From positions 310,001 through 374,000 of the forward strand of contig NZ_NEXS01000009.1 of assembly GCF_002810445.1 (NCBI RefSeq): a stretch of DNA of 64,000 nt. The letters run 5' to 3'. The notes beneath the pieces were generated by a model. That model made no database searches. It had not been told where the DNA came from and saw only the letters and a list, made by a program, of their open reading frames with translations. This DNA comes from Advenella sp. S44 (GTDB taxonomy: Bacteria > Pseudomonadota > Gammaproteobacteria > Burkholderiales > Burkholderiaceae_B). Positions 46,623 through 56,513 of the stretch are shown piece by piece (the stretch's first letter is position 1; every line of letters begins with the position of its first letter). The position numbers were made by a program, and so were the translations under genes.

Positions 46623-46670
46623 ACATTTCCTCTGTGTTATTTCAATCTGATACTGGTATCTTGCTGCCGG

Positions 46671-47312
46671 TCAGGCGAAGATCAATTTTGCGCCGGTCAG
46701 CGACTGTAGTTCCTCGTTTGTGATATCAACTAGTTTTTCCACAACTGTCATACCGGCTGCTGTAACTTCCAGCACCGCAATATCGGTATAGACACGGCTG
46801 ACGACGCCCAGGCCTGTCACCGGCAGCGTGCATTTCTCCAGAATCTTGGGCGAGCCATCCTTTGCATTGTGTTCCATCAGGATATATACCTTGCGGGCGC
46901 CGACTGCCAGATCCATGGCCCCGCCCACCGCAGGTGGCTCTCCGGGCCGGCCCAGCGACCAATTGGCCAGATCGCCGCCGGCAGATACCTGCATGCCGCC
47001 CATGATGCACAGATCCAAGTGTCCGCCGCGCATAATGGCAAACGAATCGACATGATGAAAGAATGCGCCGCCGGTTAGCAATGTCACGGGCTTTTTGCCG
47101 GCATTGATGAGCTCTGCATCAATGTCGTCCCCTGTGGCGGCCGGGCCCATGCCCAAAATACCGTTCTCGCTATGCAAAAGAATCTCATCTTCTGCCTTCA
47201 GGTAATTGGCAACCAGCTCCGGCATGCCGATGCCGATGTTGACATAACTGCCGGGAGCGATATCTTTGGCCAGACGTTCGGCCATTTGGTTTCTGTTCAA
47301 TTTATTCATCAT
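46671..47312 (-). CDS. pcaJ: 3-oxoadipate CoA-transferase subunit B
   Basis: 213-residue beta subunit of a class I CoA transferase. The catalytic Glu is in LLHSENGILGMGP, and GGHLDLCIMGGMQVSAGGDL is typical. With PcaF next door, 3-oxoadipate is the most likely substrate; acetoacetate CoA-transferase (AtoAD/ScoAB) is the main alternative by sequence alone. It lies 9 bp after pcaI; two adjacent ATG codons (47312, 47309) could serve as start. Confidence 0.88.
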   Translation of the reverse strand: MMNKLNRNQMAERLAKDIAPGSYVNIGIGMPELVANYLKAEDEILLHSENGILGMGPAATGDDIDAELINAGKKPVTLLTGGAFFHHVDSFAIMRGGHLDLCIMGGMQVSAGGDLANWSLGRPGEPPAVGGAMDLAVGARKVYILMEHNAKDGSPKILEKCTLPVTGLGVVSRVYTDIAVLEVTAAGMTVVEKLVDITNEELQSLTGAKLIFA

Positions 47313-47321
47313 ATGACCTGC

Positions 47322-48002
47322 TTAACTGGAGACGGCCGGATTGGCGACTTGAACAATCCGATTCACGAAAATTCCGGGGGTGATAATCGTTTCCGGATCA
47401 AGCTGGCCCAGTTCGACTTTCTGCTTGACCTGCACAATCGTCGTTTTGGCCGCCATGCACATGACCGGCCCGAAATTGCGAGCCGCCTTGCGATAAACCA
47501 GATTACCCCAGCGATCCCCCTTCTCGGCCAGGACCAGCGCAAAGTCGCCATGGATCGGCTTTTCAAATACATAGTTCACGCCATCAATATTGCGTGTTTC
47601 CTTGCCTTTTGCCAGATCCGTGCCGTAGCTGGTTTTAGTATAAAACCCGCCAATACCGGCACCGGCCGCATGCAGCCGCTCGGCAATCGTGCCTTGCGGG
47701 ACACATTCGAGCTCGATTTTTCCTTCCTTGTACATTTCATTGAAGACATAGGAATGAGATGCCTTAGGAAAGGAACAGATCATCTTACGAACACGGCCTG
47801 CCTTGATCAGCGCAGCCAGGCCCGTATCGTGGTTGCCCGCATTGTTGTTGACGACGGTCAGCTCTTTCGCGCCCTGATCAATCAGGGCATGGATCAGCTC
47901 TGTCGGATGGCCCGCGCCACCGAATCCGCCGATAAGCACGGTGGCGCCGTCAAAGACATCGGCGAGCGCCTCGTGGATATCGTCCAAAAATTTATTAATC
48001 AT
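47322..48002 (-). CDS. pcaI: 3-oxoadipate CoA-transferase subunit A
   Basis: 226-residue alpha subunit. VLIGGFGGAGHPTELIHALI holds the glycine-rich CoA-binding loop and PQGTIAERLHAAGAGIGGFY is the conserved second motif. Together with PcaJ it moves CoA from succinyl-CoA to 3-oxoadipate. It lies 86 bp downstream of the CoA ligase gene on the same strand, close enough to share a transcript with the dicarboxylate cluster. Confidence 0.88.
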   Translation of the reverse strand: MINKFLDDIHEALADVFDGATVLIGGFGGAGHPTELIHALIDQGAKELTVVNNNAGNHDTGLAALIKAGRVRKMICSFPKASHSYVFNEMYKEGKIELECVPQGTIAERLHAAGAGIGGFYTKTSYGTDLAKGKETRNIDGVNYVFEKPIHGDFALVLAEKGDRWGNLVYRKAARNFGPVMCMAAKTTIVQVKQKVELGQLDPETIITPGIFVNRIVQVANPAVSS

Positions 48003-48088
48003 CTGTTATACCTGTGTTTTCTTTTATCTGTAACTGTGCTTGTGCCATTGCTGCTGCAAGCCATTATTTCATATTTCGTGCGTGTTAT

Positions 48089-49738
48089 TTACCCAAGCGC
48101 GCGCCACAAGACTTTTCCCGACGAGGTTTTCGGCAGCGCGTCTGTGAAAACGACAAGTCGTGGCGCTTTGTACGAAGCCATTTTTTCGCGGCACCAGTCA
48201 ATAATGTCCTGTTCGCTGACACGGCCGCGACTGTTTTCTCGCAACACCACCCAGGCCTTGACGGTTTCACCGCGTTTTTCGTCAGTCACGCCCACGACGC
48301 AGGCTTCGAGAATCGCCGGGTGGGCATACATCATGGACTCCACTTCAGCGGGCCAGACCTTGAAACCCGAGGCATTGATCATACGCTTGAGCCGGTCCAC
48401 CATAAAATAGTAGCCGTCCTCATCCATGCGCCCGAGATCTCCGGTGCGTAAAAAGCGTTTGCCATCAATGGTAATGAAGGCCTCGGCCGTTGCTTGCGGA
48501 CTGTTCCAATAGCCCTGCATCAGTTGCGGACCATGCACCACGATCTCACCGACTTCGCCCTGTGGCACCTCCTGCAGCGTGGCCGGATCAACAATGCGTG
48601 AATCCACATCAAAAATCGGAATACCCAGGCATTGCCGTTTCGGATGCCGCTCCGGATTGATATGCGATGGCGCCATGACTTCAGACATTCCGTAACCTTC
48701 AATATACGTGAGTCCGAAATCACGCTGCAGTTTTTCTGCAACCGCTTCCGGCATGGCTGCCCCGCCGCCACTGATGCGCGCAATACTGGACAGGTCATAG
48801 TCATGCAAATCGGGCATGGCCAGCAAGTCCACCACCATCGGTGCGATAAGCGCCAGCCGGCCAATACGATACCGTTCGATGCATTGGGCCGCCACCACCC
48901 GATCCCAGCGCGTCATGATAACGATAGTTGCACCCAGATAGATTGCGCTGTTCATGACGCCTTCCATCCCGGTTACATGGAAAAACGGCAACACGCCAAG
49001 ATACACTGCGTCCTGGTTTCCGCCGTCGTACCACACCGCGGCCGATACCGTGTTGTACATGGTGGAGCGATGCGTGTGGATACAGCCTTTTGGATGTCCG
49101 GTGGTGCCCGAGGTATAGGGCATGACGGCCATGTCTGCGGACAGCGCGCTTGACGACAGAGGCACATAGCCGCCAGCCAGGACATCGCGCCAAAGCACCA
49201 GTCCATCGCCAGTCAGTGGCTGCGCCGGCGTGGCAACAACATCAGGTACACGCTGGTCTGTACCCGCCTGAGGCAGGTAATCGTGATAGGCAGCAACCAG
49301 CTTGTGCGCGGGCGCAAACGCGCCAAGCGTAGCAACCTGGTCGTGCAATTCCTGTCCGTAAATGATGACAGTGGCGCCGGTATCACGAATGTAATGTTGC
49401 AGCTCGTCGGCACGATTCATCGGGTTAACCGGCACAACCACCGCGTCTGCCCGCAGTATGGCGTAATAGGCTAGCACAAACTGCGGGCTGTTTTGCATAT
49501 ATAACAACACCCGATCACCCTTGCGCACGCCGCAGTCAGACTGCAAAAATCCGGCCAGCGCCTGCACCTGTTCTAGCACCTGTCCGTAACTATAGGTCGC
49601 GCCGTAATACACCAGACATGTTTTCTGCGGATAGCGTTGCGCCGATATCTCCAGATTGGCGTGCAGGGCCGTTTCGGGAATACTGAGCGTGCTGCTGCGC
49701 CCACGCGGCCAGACGGCGGAGTAATCGGGCCTGGTCAT
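48089..49738 (-). CDS. Acyl-CoA ligase (AMP-forming), PimA-like
   Basis: 549-residue adenylate-forming enzyme. The P-loop motif is [18 protein letters not shown], the A5 motif EGYGMSEV, the hinge [19 protein letters not shown], and the catalytic Lys lies in [11 protein letters not shown] at the C-terminus. It activates a carboxylic acid to its CoA ester; with its neighbours a medium- or long-chain dicarboxylate is likely. The ATG at 49738 overlaps the thiolase stop by 4 bp (ATGA); the longer ORF from 49783 is not supported. Confidence 0.88.
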   Translation of the reverse strand: MTRPDYSAVWPRGRSSTLSIPETALHANLEISAQRYPQKTCLVYYGATYSYGQVLEQVQALAGFLQSDCGVRKGDRVLLYMQNSPQFVLAYYAILRADAVVVPVNPMNRADELQHYIRDTGATVIIYGQELHDQVATLGAFAPAHKLVAAYHDYLPQAGTDQRVPDVVATPAQPLTGDGLVLWRDVLAGGYVPLSSSALSADMAVMPYTSGTTGHPKGCIHTHRSTMYNTVSAAVWYDGGNQDAVYLGVLPFFHVTGMEGVMNSAIYLGATIVIMTRWDRVVAAQCIERYRIGRLALIAPMVVDLLAMPDLHDYDLSSIARISGGGAAMPEAVAEKLQRDFGLTYIEGYGMSEVMAPSHINPERHPKRQCLGIPIFDVDSRIVDPATLQEVPQGEVGEIVVHGPQLMQGYWNSPQATAEAFITIDGKRFLRTGDLGRMDEDGYYFMVDRLKRMINASGFKVWPAEVESMMYAHPAILEACVVGVTDEKRGETVKAWVVLRENSRGRVSEQDIIDWCREKMASYKAPRLVVFTDALPKTSSGKVLWRALG

Positions 49739-50913
49739 GCCACTTCGAACAACCCGGCTGCGCCCTGACCGCCCCCGATGCACATGGTGACCACGACATA
49801 TTTGACACCTCGGCGCCTGCCCTCGATCAGAGCGTGGCCGACCATGCGCGCTCCCGACACCCCGTACGGGTGGCCCACAGCGATCGCACCGCCATTAACG
49901 TTGAGCCGGTCATCGGGAATGCCCAGTTTGTCGCGACAATACAGTACCTGGCAGGCGAACGCCTCGTTCAATTCCCACAAACCGATATCATCCACCTTCA
50001 GCCCGGCCCGCTGCAGCAGGCGCGGCACCGCAAAGACCGGCCCGATTCCCATTTCATCGGGCTCACAACCAGCAACGGCAAATCCGCGGAAGATGCCCAA
50101 TGGTGCCAGGCCACGCTGGCGCGCCAATTCAGCATCCATCAACACGCATGCTGATGAACCATCCGAAAACTGGCTGGCATTACCGGCAGAAATCGACCCT
50201 TTCGGAAATACCGGACGAATCCTGGAAACCGCTTCGAGCGTCGTATCTGGCCGGATGCCTTCATCTGCAGCAATGGTGACTTCACGGCGGGATATGCCGC
50301 CAGTGGCTTTATCAAAGACACTCATGACAGTTGTCATGGGTACGATTTCCTCACTGAACAGGCCTTCTGCCTGCGCACGGGCTGCGCGCTGCTGACTGCG
50401 GGCGCCGTATTCATCCTGCACCTGTCGCGATATACCATAACGCGTGGCAACGGTCTCTGCCGTCTGCAACATGCTCCAGTACACTTCGGGCTTATGCTCG
50501 CGCAACCACGGATCCTGACGCATGAGTGTATTGGCGTCATTCTGCACGCAGGAAATGCTTTCGACACCGCCTGCCACCAGAACCGGCACCTGGTCGACAA
50601 TAATGCGCTGCGCCGCCATGGCGATTGCCTGCAGCCCCGAAGAGCAGAAGCGATTGACTGTGACACCGGCGCAACTTACCGGCAATCCGGCGCGCAAGGC
50701 AATGGCGCGGGCAATATTGCCGCCCGTTGTTCCTTCGGGCAAGGCCGAGCCGATAATGACATCTTCGACTTCAGCCGGATCAATGCCGGCACGCGCCACC
50801 GCGTGCGACACCGAATGGGCGCCCAGGGTTGCGCCGTAGGTCATATTGAATGCGCCTTTCCAGGATTTTGCCAATCCGGTGCGCGCAGTGGAAACGATTA
50901 CTGCTTCTCTCAT
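49735..50913 (-). CDS. Acetyl-CoA acyltransferase (thiolase), PimB-like
   Basis: 392-residue degradative thiolase. The nucleophile is in [19 protein letters not shown], the His in [17 protein letters not shown], and the second Cys in [13 protein letters not shown]. It differs from PcaF and lies in the operon with the fused hydratase/dehydrogenase and the CoA ligase, as pimB does in the Rhodopseudomonas pim operon. TGGAG precedes the ATG. A possible terminator lies between it and the upstream gene. Confidence 0.88.
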   Translation of the reverse strand: MREAVIVSTARTGLAKSWKGAFNMTYGATLGAHSVSHAVARAGIDPAEVEDVIIGSALPEGTTGGNIARAIALRAGLPVSCAGVTVNRFCSSGLQAIAMAAQRIIVDQVPVLVAGGVESISCVQNDANTLMRQDPWLREHKPEVYWSMLQTAETVATRYGISRQVQDEYGARSQQRAARAQAEGLFSEEIVPMTTVMSVFDKATGGISRREVTIAADEGIRPDTTLEAVSRIRPVFPKGSISAGNASQFSDGSSACVLMDAELARQRGLAPLGIFRGFAVAGCEPDEMGIGPVFAVPRLLQRAGLKVDDIGLWELNEAFACQVLYCRDKLGIPDDRLNVNGGAIAVGHPYGVSGARMVGHALIEGRRRGVKYVVVTMCIGGGQGAAGLFEVA

Positions 50914-51083
50914 GTCTCTTCTCCAGGCTGGACCCGTCGCTTATCGCCGCTAAGCGATCCCGGGCCCGGTCAACATAAATTCAATCGTATTCAATCGGAA
51001 TGCTTGAATGATGCCGGCTCCAGCTGCCGCCAGGCGGCCGGCGTTCCAAAATCAGACAGTCCGATTATTCTGTTTGCAATGAT

Positions 51084-51113
51084 AAAAAAGGCGGGGGCCC
51101 TTACTTGCCCGCC
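51084..51113 (-). terminator. Hairpin with T-tract after the fused beta-oxidation gene
   Basis: On the minus strand GGCGGG (51113-51108) pairs with CCCGCC (51095-51090), followed by six T (51089-51084). It lies 12 bp beyond the stop at 51126 and about 170 bp before the thiolase gene, so it could limit readthrough into the rest of the operon. Confidence 0.5.
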
Positions 51114-51125
51114 GCCATGCTTTTT

Positions 51126-53210
51126 TTATTTAAGTGGCTCACCGCTTTGGGCATGTTCGTCCAGCAACGCAGCCACCTCCCACGCCTGCGGACGGGCTGA
51201 GTTTGCGCCGAACTGTCGTAGCGCCCGGACAACATTGAACAGGCCTGCCTGCTGCGCATAGTGCATGGGGCCACCACGATGTAGCGGAAAGCCATAGCCA
51301 TTCAGGTACACAATGTCGATGTCCGACGCTCGCAGTGCAATACCCTCTTGGAGAATCTTCGCGCCCTCATTGGCCAGCGCATAAACGCAACGCTCAACAA
51401 TTTCCTGGTCGCTGATCTTGCGTGGTGTGACGCCCTTTTCCTGACGGAAAGTCTCGATCAGTTTTTCCACCTCAGGGTCAACCTGCGGCTTGCGATCGCC
51501 GGCCACATAGCGATACCACCCTGCACCCGTTTTCTGCCCGAAGCGGCCCGCCTCGCACAGGCGATCGGCGACGACCTCTTCATACCCGGCTGGATCGGCT
51601 TGCTTCTTGCGCTTGCGAATCGCCCAGCCGATATCCAGTCCGGCCAGGTCGCCAACACGATACGGCCCCATGGCAAAGCCGAAGTTTTCCAGTGCACGGT
51701 CAATCTGCGAAGGCGCGGCGCCCTGCAGCATTACCTCATCGGCAGCATCACGATAGGCATACAGCATGCGATTGCCGATAAAGCCATCGCATACACCCGA
51801 GACAACCGGCTTTTTGCCGATCTTTTTGCCCATATCGATACATGTGGCCAGCACGTCCTTGGCGGTTTTGTCACCACGTACAATTTCCAGCAGTTTCATC
51901 ACGTTGGCCGGACTGAAAAAATGCAGTCCGATCACGTCCTGCGGACGTTTGGTAAACGCCGCAATCTGATCGACGTCCAGTGTCGACGTGTTGGAAGCCA
52001 GAATCGCTCCGGGCTTGATCACACGATCCAGTTCGCGAAATACCACTTCCTTGACACCCATATCCTCAAAGACCGCTTCGATGACCAGGTCTACTTCGTT
52101 CAATGCGTCATAGGACAGCGTCGTGCTGAGCAGATTCATACGCTCTTCCACTTGCTCGGCCGTAATCCGCCCTTTCTTCATGGTGTTTTCATAGTTCTTG
52201 CGGATAGTCGCCACGCCACGCTGCAGCGCCTCTTCTTTTTGCTCAAGCAGGACCACGGGTATACCGGCATTCAGGTAATTCATACTGATGCCGCCACCCA
52301 TGGTGCCGGCGCCGATCACGCCGACCCGGGCGATCGGACGCAAGGGCGTATCGGCCGGCACATCGGGAATTTTGGTGGCCGCGCGTTCAGCCGCGAACAC
52401 ATGGCGCAACGCCAATGATTCTGGCGAAGCAAGCAGTTGGGTAAAGTGCCGGCGCTCAAAGGCCAGACCCTCGTCAAAAGGCATCTGAGTGCTGGCCGCG
52501 ACGGCCTCAACGCAGGCTGCCGGCGCAGGAAAGCGCGCCGAAGCGGCCTTGGCCGCATTGCGGGCATTGAGCAACAAGGCATCGGCATCCGCATCGTTGA
52601 CCTTCAGGTCACGGACCCGTTTGCGCGGCGCATCTGCCGCCAGCCCTTTGGCAAAGTCAATCGCCGCCGCCTGGGGATCGCTATCGACCACTTTATCGAA
52701 CAAAGCAGTCTCCACCAATGACGCTGCCTTGACAATCTGGCCTGACACAATCATGTTCAGCGCTTTTTCCAGACCCACAACGCGCGGCAGCCGCTGGGTC
52801 CCGCCTGCACCCGGCAGAATACCCAGCTTGACTTCGGGCAGACCCACCTTGGCAGCAGCGGCAACAACACGATAGTGCGCACCCAGCGCGAGCTCCAGCC
52901 CGCCCCCAAGGCATACGCCATTGATGGCAGCGACAACCGGCTTGGCCGATTGCTCCAGCACTTCTATGACCGTGCGCAGTGTGGGCGCCTGATGCGCCTT
53001 GGGCGTGCCAAACTCGGTCACATCTGCGCCCCCCGAAAACGCTCTCTCGGATCCGCCCAGCACGATAGCGCGGATCGCCGCATTGCTGTTGGCGCGATCA
53101 ACACCTTCAACGATGGCCTTGCGCAACCCATGGCTAAGCCCGTTTACGGGCGGATTATTGAAAGTAATAACGGCAACCCCGTCCTGTTCTTTGTAAAACG
53201 CATGCTCCAT
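51126..53210 (-). CDS. Fused enoyl-CoA hydratase/3-hydroxyacyl-CoA dehydrogenase, PimF/FadB-like
   Basis: 694-residue bifunctional beta-oxidation enzyme. The hydratase half has ALGGSERAFSGGADVTEFG-like oxyanion residues, NGVCLGGGLELALGAHYRV, and LPEVKLGILPGAGGTQRLPR with the catalytic Glu. The dehydrogenase half has the NAD motif RVGVIGAGTMGGGI and GLHFFSPANVMKLLEIV with the catalytic His. It is the first gene of the minus-strand operon. The ATG at 53210 has AGGAG 8 bp upstream; the ORF continues upstream for 135 codons without family similarity. Confidence 0.92.
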   Translation of the reverse strand: MEHAFYKEQDGVAVITFNNPPVNGLSHGLRKAIVEGVDRANSNAAIRAIVLGGSERAFSGGADVTEFGTPKAHQAPTLRTVIEVLEQSAKPVVAAINGVCLGGGLELALGAHYRVVAAAAKVGLPEVKLGILPGAGGTQRLPRVVGLEKALNMIVSGQIVKAASLVETALFDKVVDSDPQAAAIDFAKGLAADAPRKRVRDLKVNDADADALLLNARNAAKAASARFPAPAACVEAVAASTQMPFDEGLAFERRHFTQLLASPESLALRHVFAAERAATKIPDVPADTPLRPIARVGVIGAGTMGGGISMNYLNAGIPVVLLEQKEEALQRGVATIRKNYENTMKKGRITAEQVEERMNLLSTTLSYDALNEVDLVIEAVFEDMGVKEVVFRELDRVIKPGAILASNTSTLDVDQIAAFTKRPQDVIGLHFFSPANVMKLLEIVRGDKTAKDVLATCIDMGKKIGKKPVVSGVCDGFIGNRMLYAYRDAADEVMLQGAAPSQIDRALENFGFAMGPYRVGDLAGLDIGWAIRKRKKQADPAGYEEVVADRLCEAGRFGQKTGAGWYRYVAGDRKPQVDPEVEKLIETFRQEKGVTPRKISDQEIVERCVYALANEGAKILQEGIALRASDIDIVYLNGYGFPLHRGGPMHYAQQAGLFNVVRALRQFGANSARPQAWEVAALLDEHAQSGEPLK

Positions 53211-53534
53211 GGCGATGTCTCCTGTTCCGGCCTGATGAAAAGACGGCACGTTGTCACTACGCCTTTTTGTTTCGCATAGCAGAATTTCCGTACCCTGATA
53301 ATTCTTTGATAATACTCCGTGCCACCCACGAGTGTAAAGCGAATTGTAGGCTGAAAGCATTTCCATGTTTTTGATATCCCTGTCTTTCCATTTAATCCAT
53401 TGCTCGCTATAATCAATTCCATAAATCAATTTTGTATTCCACAGTGCAGAATAAATAAAAATAAGCCAGCCGCTGACCGCAACGGCGGCGGTTTTGCTTG
53501 CGCTGCTCAATAATTTGAAAAGGAATTTCCGTCC
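53211..53534. other. 324-bp divergent promoter region of the dicarboxylate cluster
   Basis: AT-rich region between the fused beta-oxidation gene and the first acyl-CoA dehydrogenase. It contains the IclR-type motif at 53436-53452. No gene is supported. Confidence 0.6.
53436..53452. promoter_or_regulatory. Candidate IclR-family operator, site 1
   Basis: ATTCCACAGTGCAGAAT, an imperfect palindrome (ATTC..CA-G-TG..GAAT), lies 83 bp before the acyl-CoA dehydrogenase start. It shares 15 of 17 positions with the site upstream of the IclR gene (57355-57371). Confidence 0.6.
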
Positions 53535-54731
53535 ATGGATATCCGCTACACCACTGAACAACTGGCCTTTCGCGATTCCGTTCGCGCATTCCTGCAAACC
53601 GCAGTGCCTGCCCATGTTCGTGACAAAACGCGGCAGTGCCTGCCGCTGTCAAAAGACGAACGCGAGCAATGGCAGCGCAGTCTGTTTGAACAAGGCTGGG
53701 GCGCCCCGTCATGGGCGGTGGCGTTCGGCGGCACCGGCTGGGACGCGGTGCAACGCCATATCTTTGAAGAAGAATGTGCCGCCTTCGGCGCGCCGGAACA
53801 ATTGCCTTTCGGACTGAAAATGGTCGCGCCCGTGATCCAGAAATATGGCAGCAAGGAACAACAGGACCGGTTTCTTCCGCGCATATTGTCCGGCCAGGAC
53901 TGGTGGTGCCAGGGGTATTCCGAACCGGGTGCAGGCTCTGACCTGGCCTCGCTCAAAACAACGGCGGTGCGCGATGGCGACGACTATATTGTCAATGGCC
54001 AGAAAACCTGGACTACGCTGGCTCAGCATGCCGACTGGATTTTCTGCCTGGTGCGCACCAATCCCGAAGTGCGCAAGCAGGAAGGCATTTCATTCCTGCT
54101 CATCGACATGAAAACGCCAGGCATCACGGTGCGCCCCATCATCATGCTGGACGACGGGCATGAAGTCAATGAAGTCTGGCTTGAGAATGTGCGCGTCCCC
54201 GCTGCCAATCTGATCGGCGAAGAAAACAAAGGCTGGACCTACGCCAAGTTTCTCTTGGGCCACGAAAGAACCAATATCGCCCGCGTTGGCCGTTCCAAGG
54301 CGGCGCTGCAGCAGGTCAAAACGGCGGCCGCCCGGCAAATCGGCAATGACGGCCAGCCGCTGTTACACGATATGCGCTTTCGCGATCGCCTGGCACAGGT
54401 CGAGCTGGACTTGATGGCACTTGAAATAACCAATCTGAAATTGATTTCGCAAGAAGGCGGCGGCCACGCGCCCGGGCCGGAAGCCTCCATTTTGAAAGTC
54501 AAAGGTTCCGAAATCCAGCAGGCTATTACTGCGCTGGCATCGCAGGTCGCCGGCCCGTATGCGGCGGCCCATATTTTGCCGGACGATCAGGTACACGAAC
54601 TTTCCGCAGCGTTCCCGCAGGAGCAGGAACACATGACGGCACAATATTTCAATTACCGCAAAACAACCATCTACGGCGGATCCAATGAAGTGCAGAAAAG
54701 CATTATCTGCCGGATGATTCTGGGACTGTAA
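53535..54731 (+). CDS. pimC: Acyl-CoA dehydrogenase, pimeloyl-CoA dehydrogenase large subunit-like
   Basis: 398-residue FAD enzyme. Motifs WWCQGYSEPGAGSDLASLKT and DDYIVNGQKTWTT form the FAD/substrate region. At the usual C-terminal catalytic position (YEGT in classical enzymes) it has YGGSNEVQ, so that Glu is absent; a Glu in FLLGHERTNIARV falls where isovaleryl-type enzymes keep their base. This pattern and the pairing with the next gene fit PimC-type large subunits. AAGGA lies 10 bp before the ATG. The name rests on gene order and motif resemblance. Confidence 0.85.
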   Translation: MDIRYTTEQLAFRDSVRAFLQTAVPAHVRDKTRQCLPLSKDEREQWQRSLFEQGWGAPSWAVAFGGTGWDAVQRHIFEEECAAFGAPEQLPFGLKMVAPVIQKYGSKEQQDRFLPRILSGQDWWCQGYSEPGAGSDLASLKTTAVRDGDDYIVNGQKTWTTLAQHADWIFCLVRTNPEVRKQEGISFLLIDMKTPGITVRPIIMLDDGHEVNEVWLENVRVPAANLIGEENKGWTYAKFLLGHERTNIARVGRSKAALQQVKTAAARQIGNDGQPLLHDMRFRDRLAQVELDLMALEITNLKLISQEGGGHAPGPEASILKVKGSEIQQAITALASQVAGPYAAAHILPDDQVHELSAAFPQEQEHMTAQYFNYRKTTIYGGSNEVQKSIICRMILGL

Positions 54732-54785
54732 ACGGCCCGCCATCCCTTCCCGATACAGAACAGAATACGCTACGGAGTCATCCAC

Positions 54786-55949
54786 ATGGACTTTACCTTT
54801 ACCGAAGAACAGCTTGCATTGCAGGATACGCTTACCCGCTTTATCGACAAAGACTATACATTCGAACAGCGCCGGAAAAACCTTGCCGCGAACCGTCATG
54901 AAAACGAAGGCGCCTGGGCTGCCTTTGCGGAACTGGGCATACTGGCCCTGCCCTTTGCCGAACAGGACGGCGGCCTGGACGGCACAGCACTGGACACCTA
55001 CCTGGTGATGCGCTCGTTGGCCAAAGGACTCATTCTTGAACCCTACATCAGCACGGTCGTACTATCAGGCTCGTTCCTGCAGCAGCACGCCACACCGCAA
55101 CAACGCAGCGTACTCATTCCCGCCATTGCCGATGGCTCGACCCGCTTTGCATTTGCACATTATGATGTGGAGTCACGCTACCAGGAGTCGCGCATCCATA
55201 CGCGGGCAGTAAAGCAGGCAGACGAGTGGATATTGAATGGTCACAAGGCCATGGTGATTGACGCCCCGGTATGCGACCACTGGCTGATCACTGCCAGGAC
55301 AGCCGGTCAGGACCATGACAGCCATGGCCTGTCGGTGTTTCTGGTCAAGGCCGGCCATCCGGGCATCAGGCTCAAATCTTACCGGCTGCATGATGGCCAT
55401 CAGGCGGCAGACCTTGTCATGGAAAACGCCCGCTTGCCACAAGAAGCCCTTATCGGCGCCGCAGATACGGCTTACCCGGCCATCATGCAGGCGCTGGCCG
55501 CCACCCACGCTGCGCTCTCGGCCGAAGCGGCCGGGTTGATTGAAGCGCTGAACACAGCCACTCTGGAATATCTGAAAACACGAAAGCAGTTTGGCGTGGC
55601 CATCGGTACCTTCCAGGCCCTGCAGCATCGCATGGCCGATATGGCGATTGCGGCAGAACAGGCAACCTCCATGGCGCTGTTGGCCGCCATCAGCCTGGCG
55701 AGCGACGATCCGCAAGAGCGCATCGTCAAAGCTGCCGGCGCAAGAGTGCTGCTGGCCAGACTGTCCCGCCACGTCGGCGAAGAAGCCGTGCAACTGCATG
55801 GCGGCATGGGCGTGACCGATGAGCTGATCGTTCCGCATTATTTCAAACGCGTCACAGTGCTAAACAGCCAATATGGCGATCCGGACTTTCATTTACAACG
55901 ATATAGTGATAGCTTGCTGACTTCGCAAAAAGATAATGACGCCGCTTAA
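54786..55949 (+). CDS. pimD: Acyl-CoA dehydrogenase, pimeloyl-CoA dehydrogenase small subunit-like
   Basis: 387-residue acyl-CoA dehydrogenase-fold protein. It begins MDFTFTEEQLALQDTLTRF and has ELGILALPFAEQDGG, HKAMVIDAPVCDHWL and RKQFGVAIGTFQALQHRMAD, with QLHGGMGVTDELIVPHYFKR near the end. The classical YEGT catalytic segment is missing. It resembles PimD-type small subunits that pair with a catalytic large subunit, so a heteromeric enzyme with the upstream gene (54 bp away) is likely. GGAG precedes the ATG. Confidence 0.85.
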   Translation: MDFTFTEEQLALQDTLTRFIDKDYTFEQRRKNLAANRHENEGAWAAFAELGILALPFAEQDGGLDGTALDTYLVMRSLAKGLILEPYISTVVLSGSFLQQHATPQQRSVLIPAIADGSTRFAFAHYDVESRYQESRIHTRAVKQADEWILNGHKAMVIDAPVCDHWLITARTAGQDHDSHGLSVFLVKAGHPGIRLKSYRLHDGHQAADLVMENARLPQEALIGAADTAYPAIMQALAATHAALSAEAAGLIEALNTATLEYLKTRKQFGVAIGTFQALQHRMADMAIAAEQATSMALLAAISLASDDPQERIVKAAGARVLLARLSRHVGEEAVQLHGGMGVTDELIVPHYFKRVTVLNSQYGDPDFHLQRYSDSLLTSQKDNDAA

Positions 55950-55964
55950 GGAAACACCCGTAAC

Positions 55965-56387
55965 ATGATTGACCAGAATATTCCCGAACACTATCGACTG
56001 CTGAACCGTTTCAGCACCTTTTCAGACCTGACCGGGCCATTTTATGAAAAGGTGATCGACGGACGCCACGTGGGTATCGGCATCCGGGTAAAGCCGACGC
56101 ATTTGAACAAGGTCGGCGTCGCTCACGGCGGCCTTGTCATGACCGTTGCCGATAATGCATTTGGCGATGCCATTCTCCACGCCCATGACGAGCCGGTGGC
56201 TTTCGTGACCATGTCGCTGACCTGCGAATTCATGTCACCCGTGCGCGAAGGCGACTGGCTCGAAGCGAGCGTGGATATTCAACGCAAGGGCAAACGGGTC
56301 GTATTTGCCAATTGTGATTTGCGCGTAGGCGACAAGAAAGTGGCATTTGCCACCGCCCTGTTTTCCATGATCGACAAAAAAGCCTGA
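55965..56387 (+). CDS. PaaI-family hotdog thioesterase
   Basis: 140-residue hotdog-fold protein. KVGVAHGGLVMTVADNAFGDA is the family's HGG motif with the catalytic Asp, and VTMSLTCEFMSPVREGDWLEA follows. It probably hydrolyses stalled acyl-CoA intermediates to free CoA during dicarboxylate breakdown. It lies 15 bp after the small dehydrogenase subunit gene, with AAGGA about 11 bp before the ATG, and ends the plus-strand operon opposite the convergent IclR gene. Confidence 0.85.
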   Translation: MIDQNIPEHYRLLNRFSTFSDLTGPFYEKVIDGRHVGIGIRVKPTHLNKVGVAHGGLVMTVADNAFGDAILHAHDEPVAFVTMSLTCEFMSPVREGDWLEASVDIQRKGKRVVFANCDLRVGDKKVAFATALFSMIDKKA

Positions 56388-56513
56388 TCCGCGTTCGCCG
56401 ATTGCGGGAGCCTATTTTCAGGCTGTCCGCAGGACCGCGGCCTGTCCCGCGATGTCGTATTCTGGCTTGCTACACTGCTGTCTGTCGCGCGATGCCTCAG
56501 CGCGCCTGGGCGA

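Noticed and set aside
47172-48410. A 412-codon plus-strand frame
   Set aside because: Antisense to pcaJ, pcaI and the CoA ligase; composition mirrors those genes and no motif is visible.
53211-53615. An N-terminal extension of 135 codons on the fused beta-oxidation protein
   Set aside because: The segment shows no crotonase similarity, crosses the divergent promoter and overlaps the acyl-CoA dehydrogenase start; AGGAG supports the ATG at 53210.
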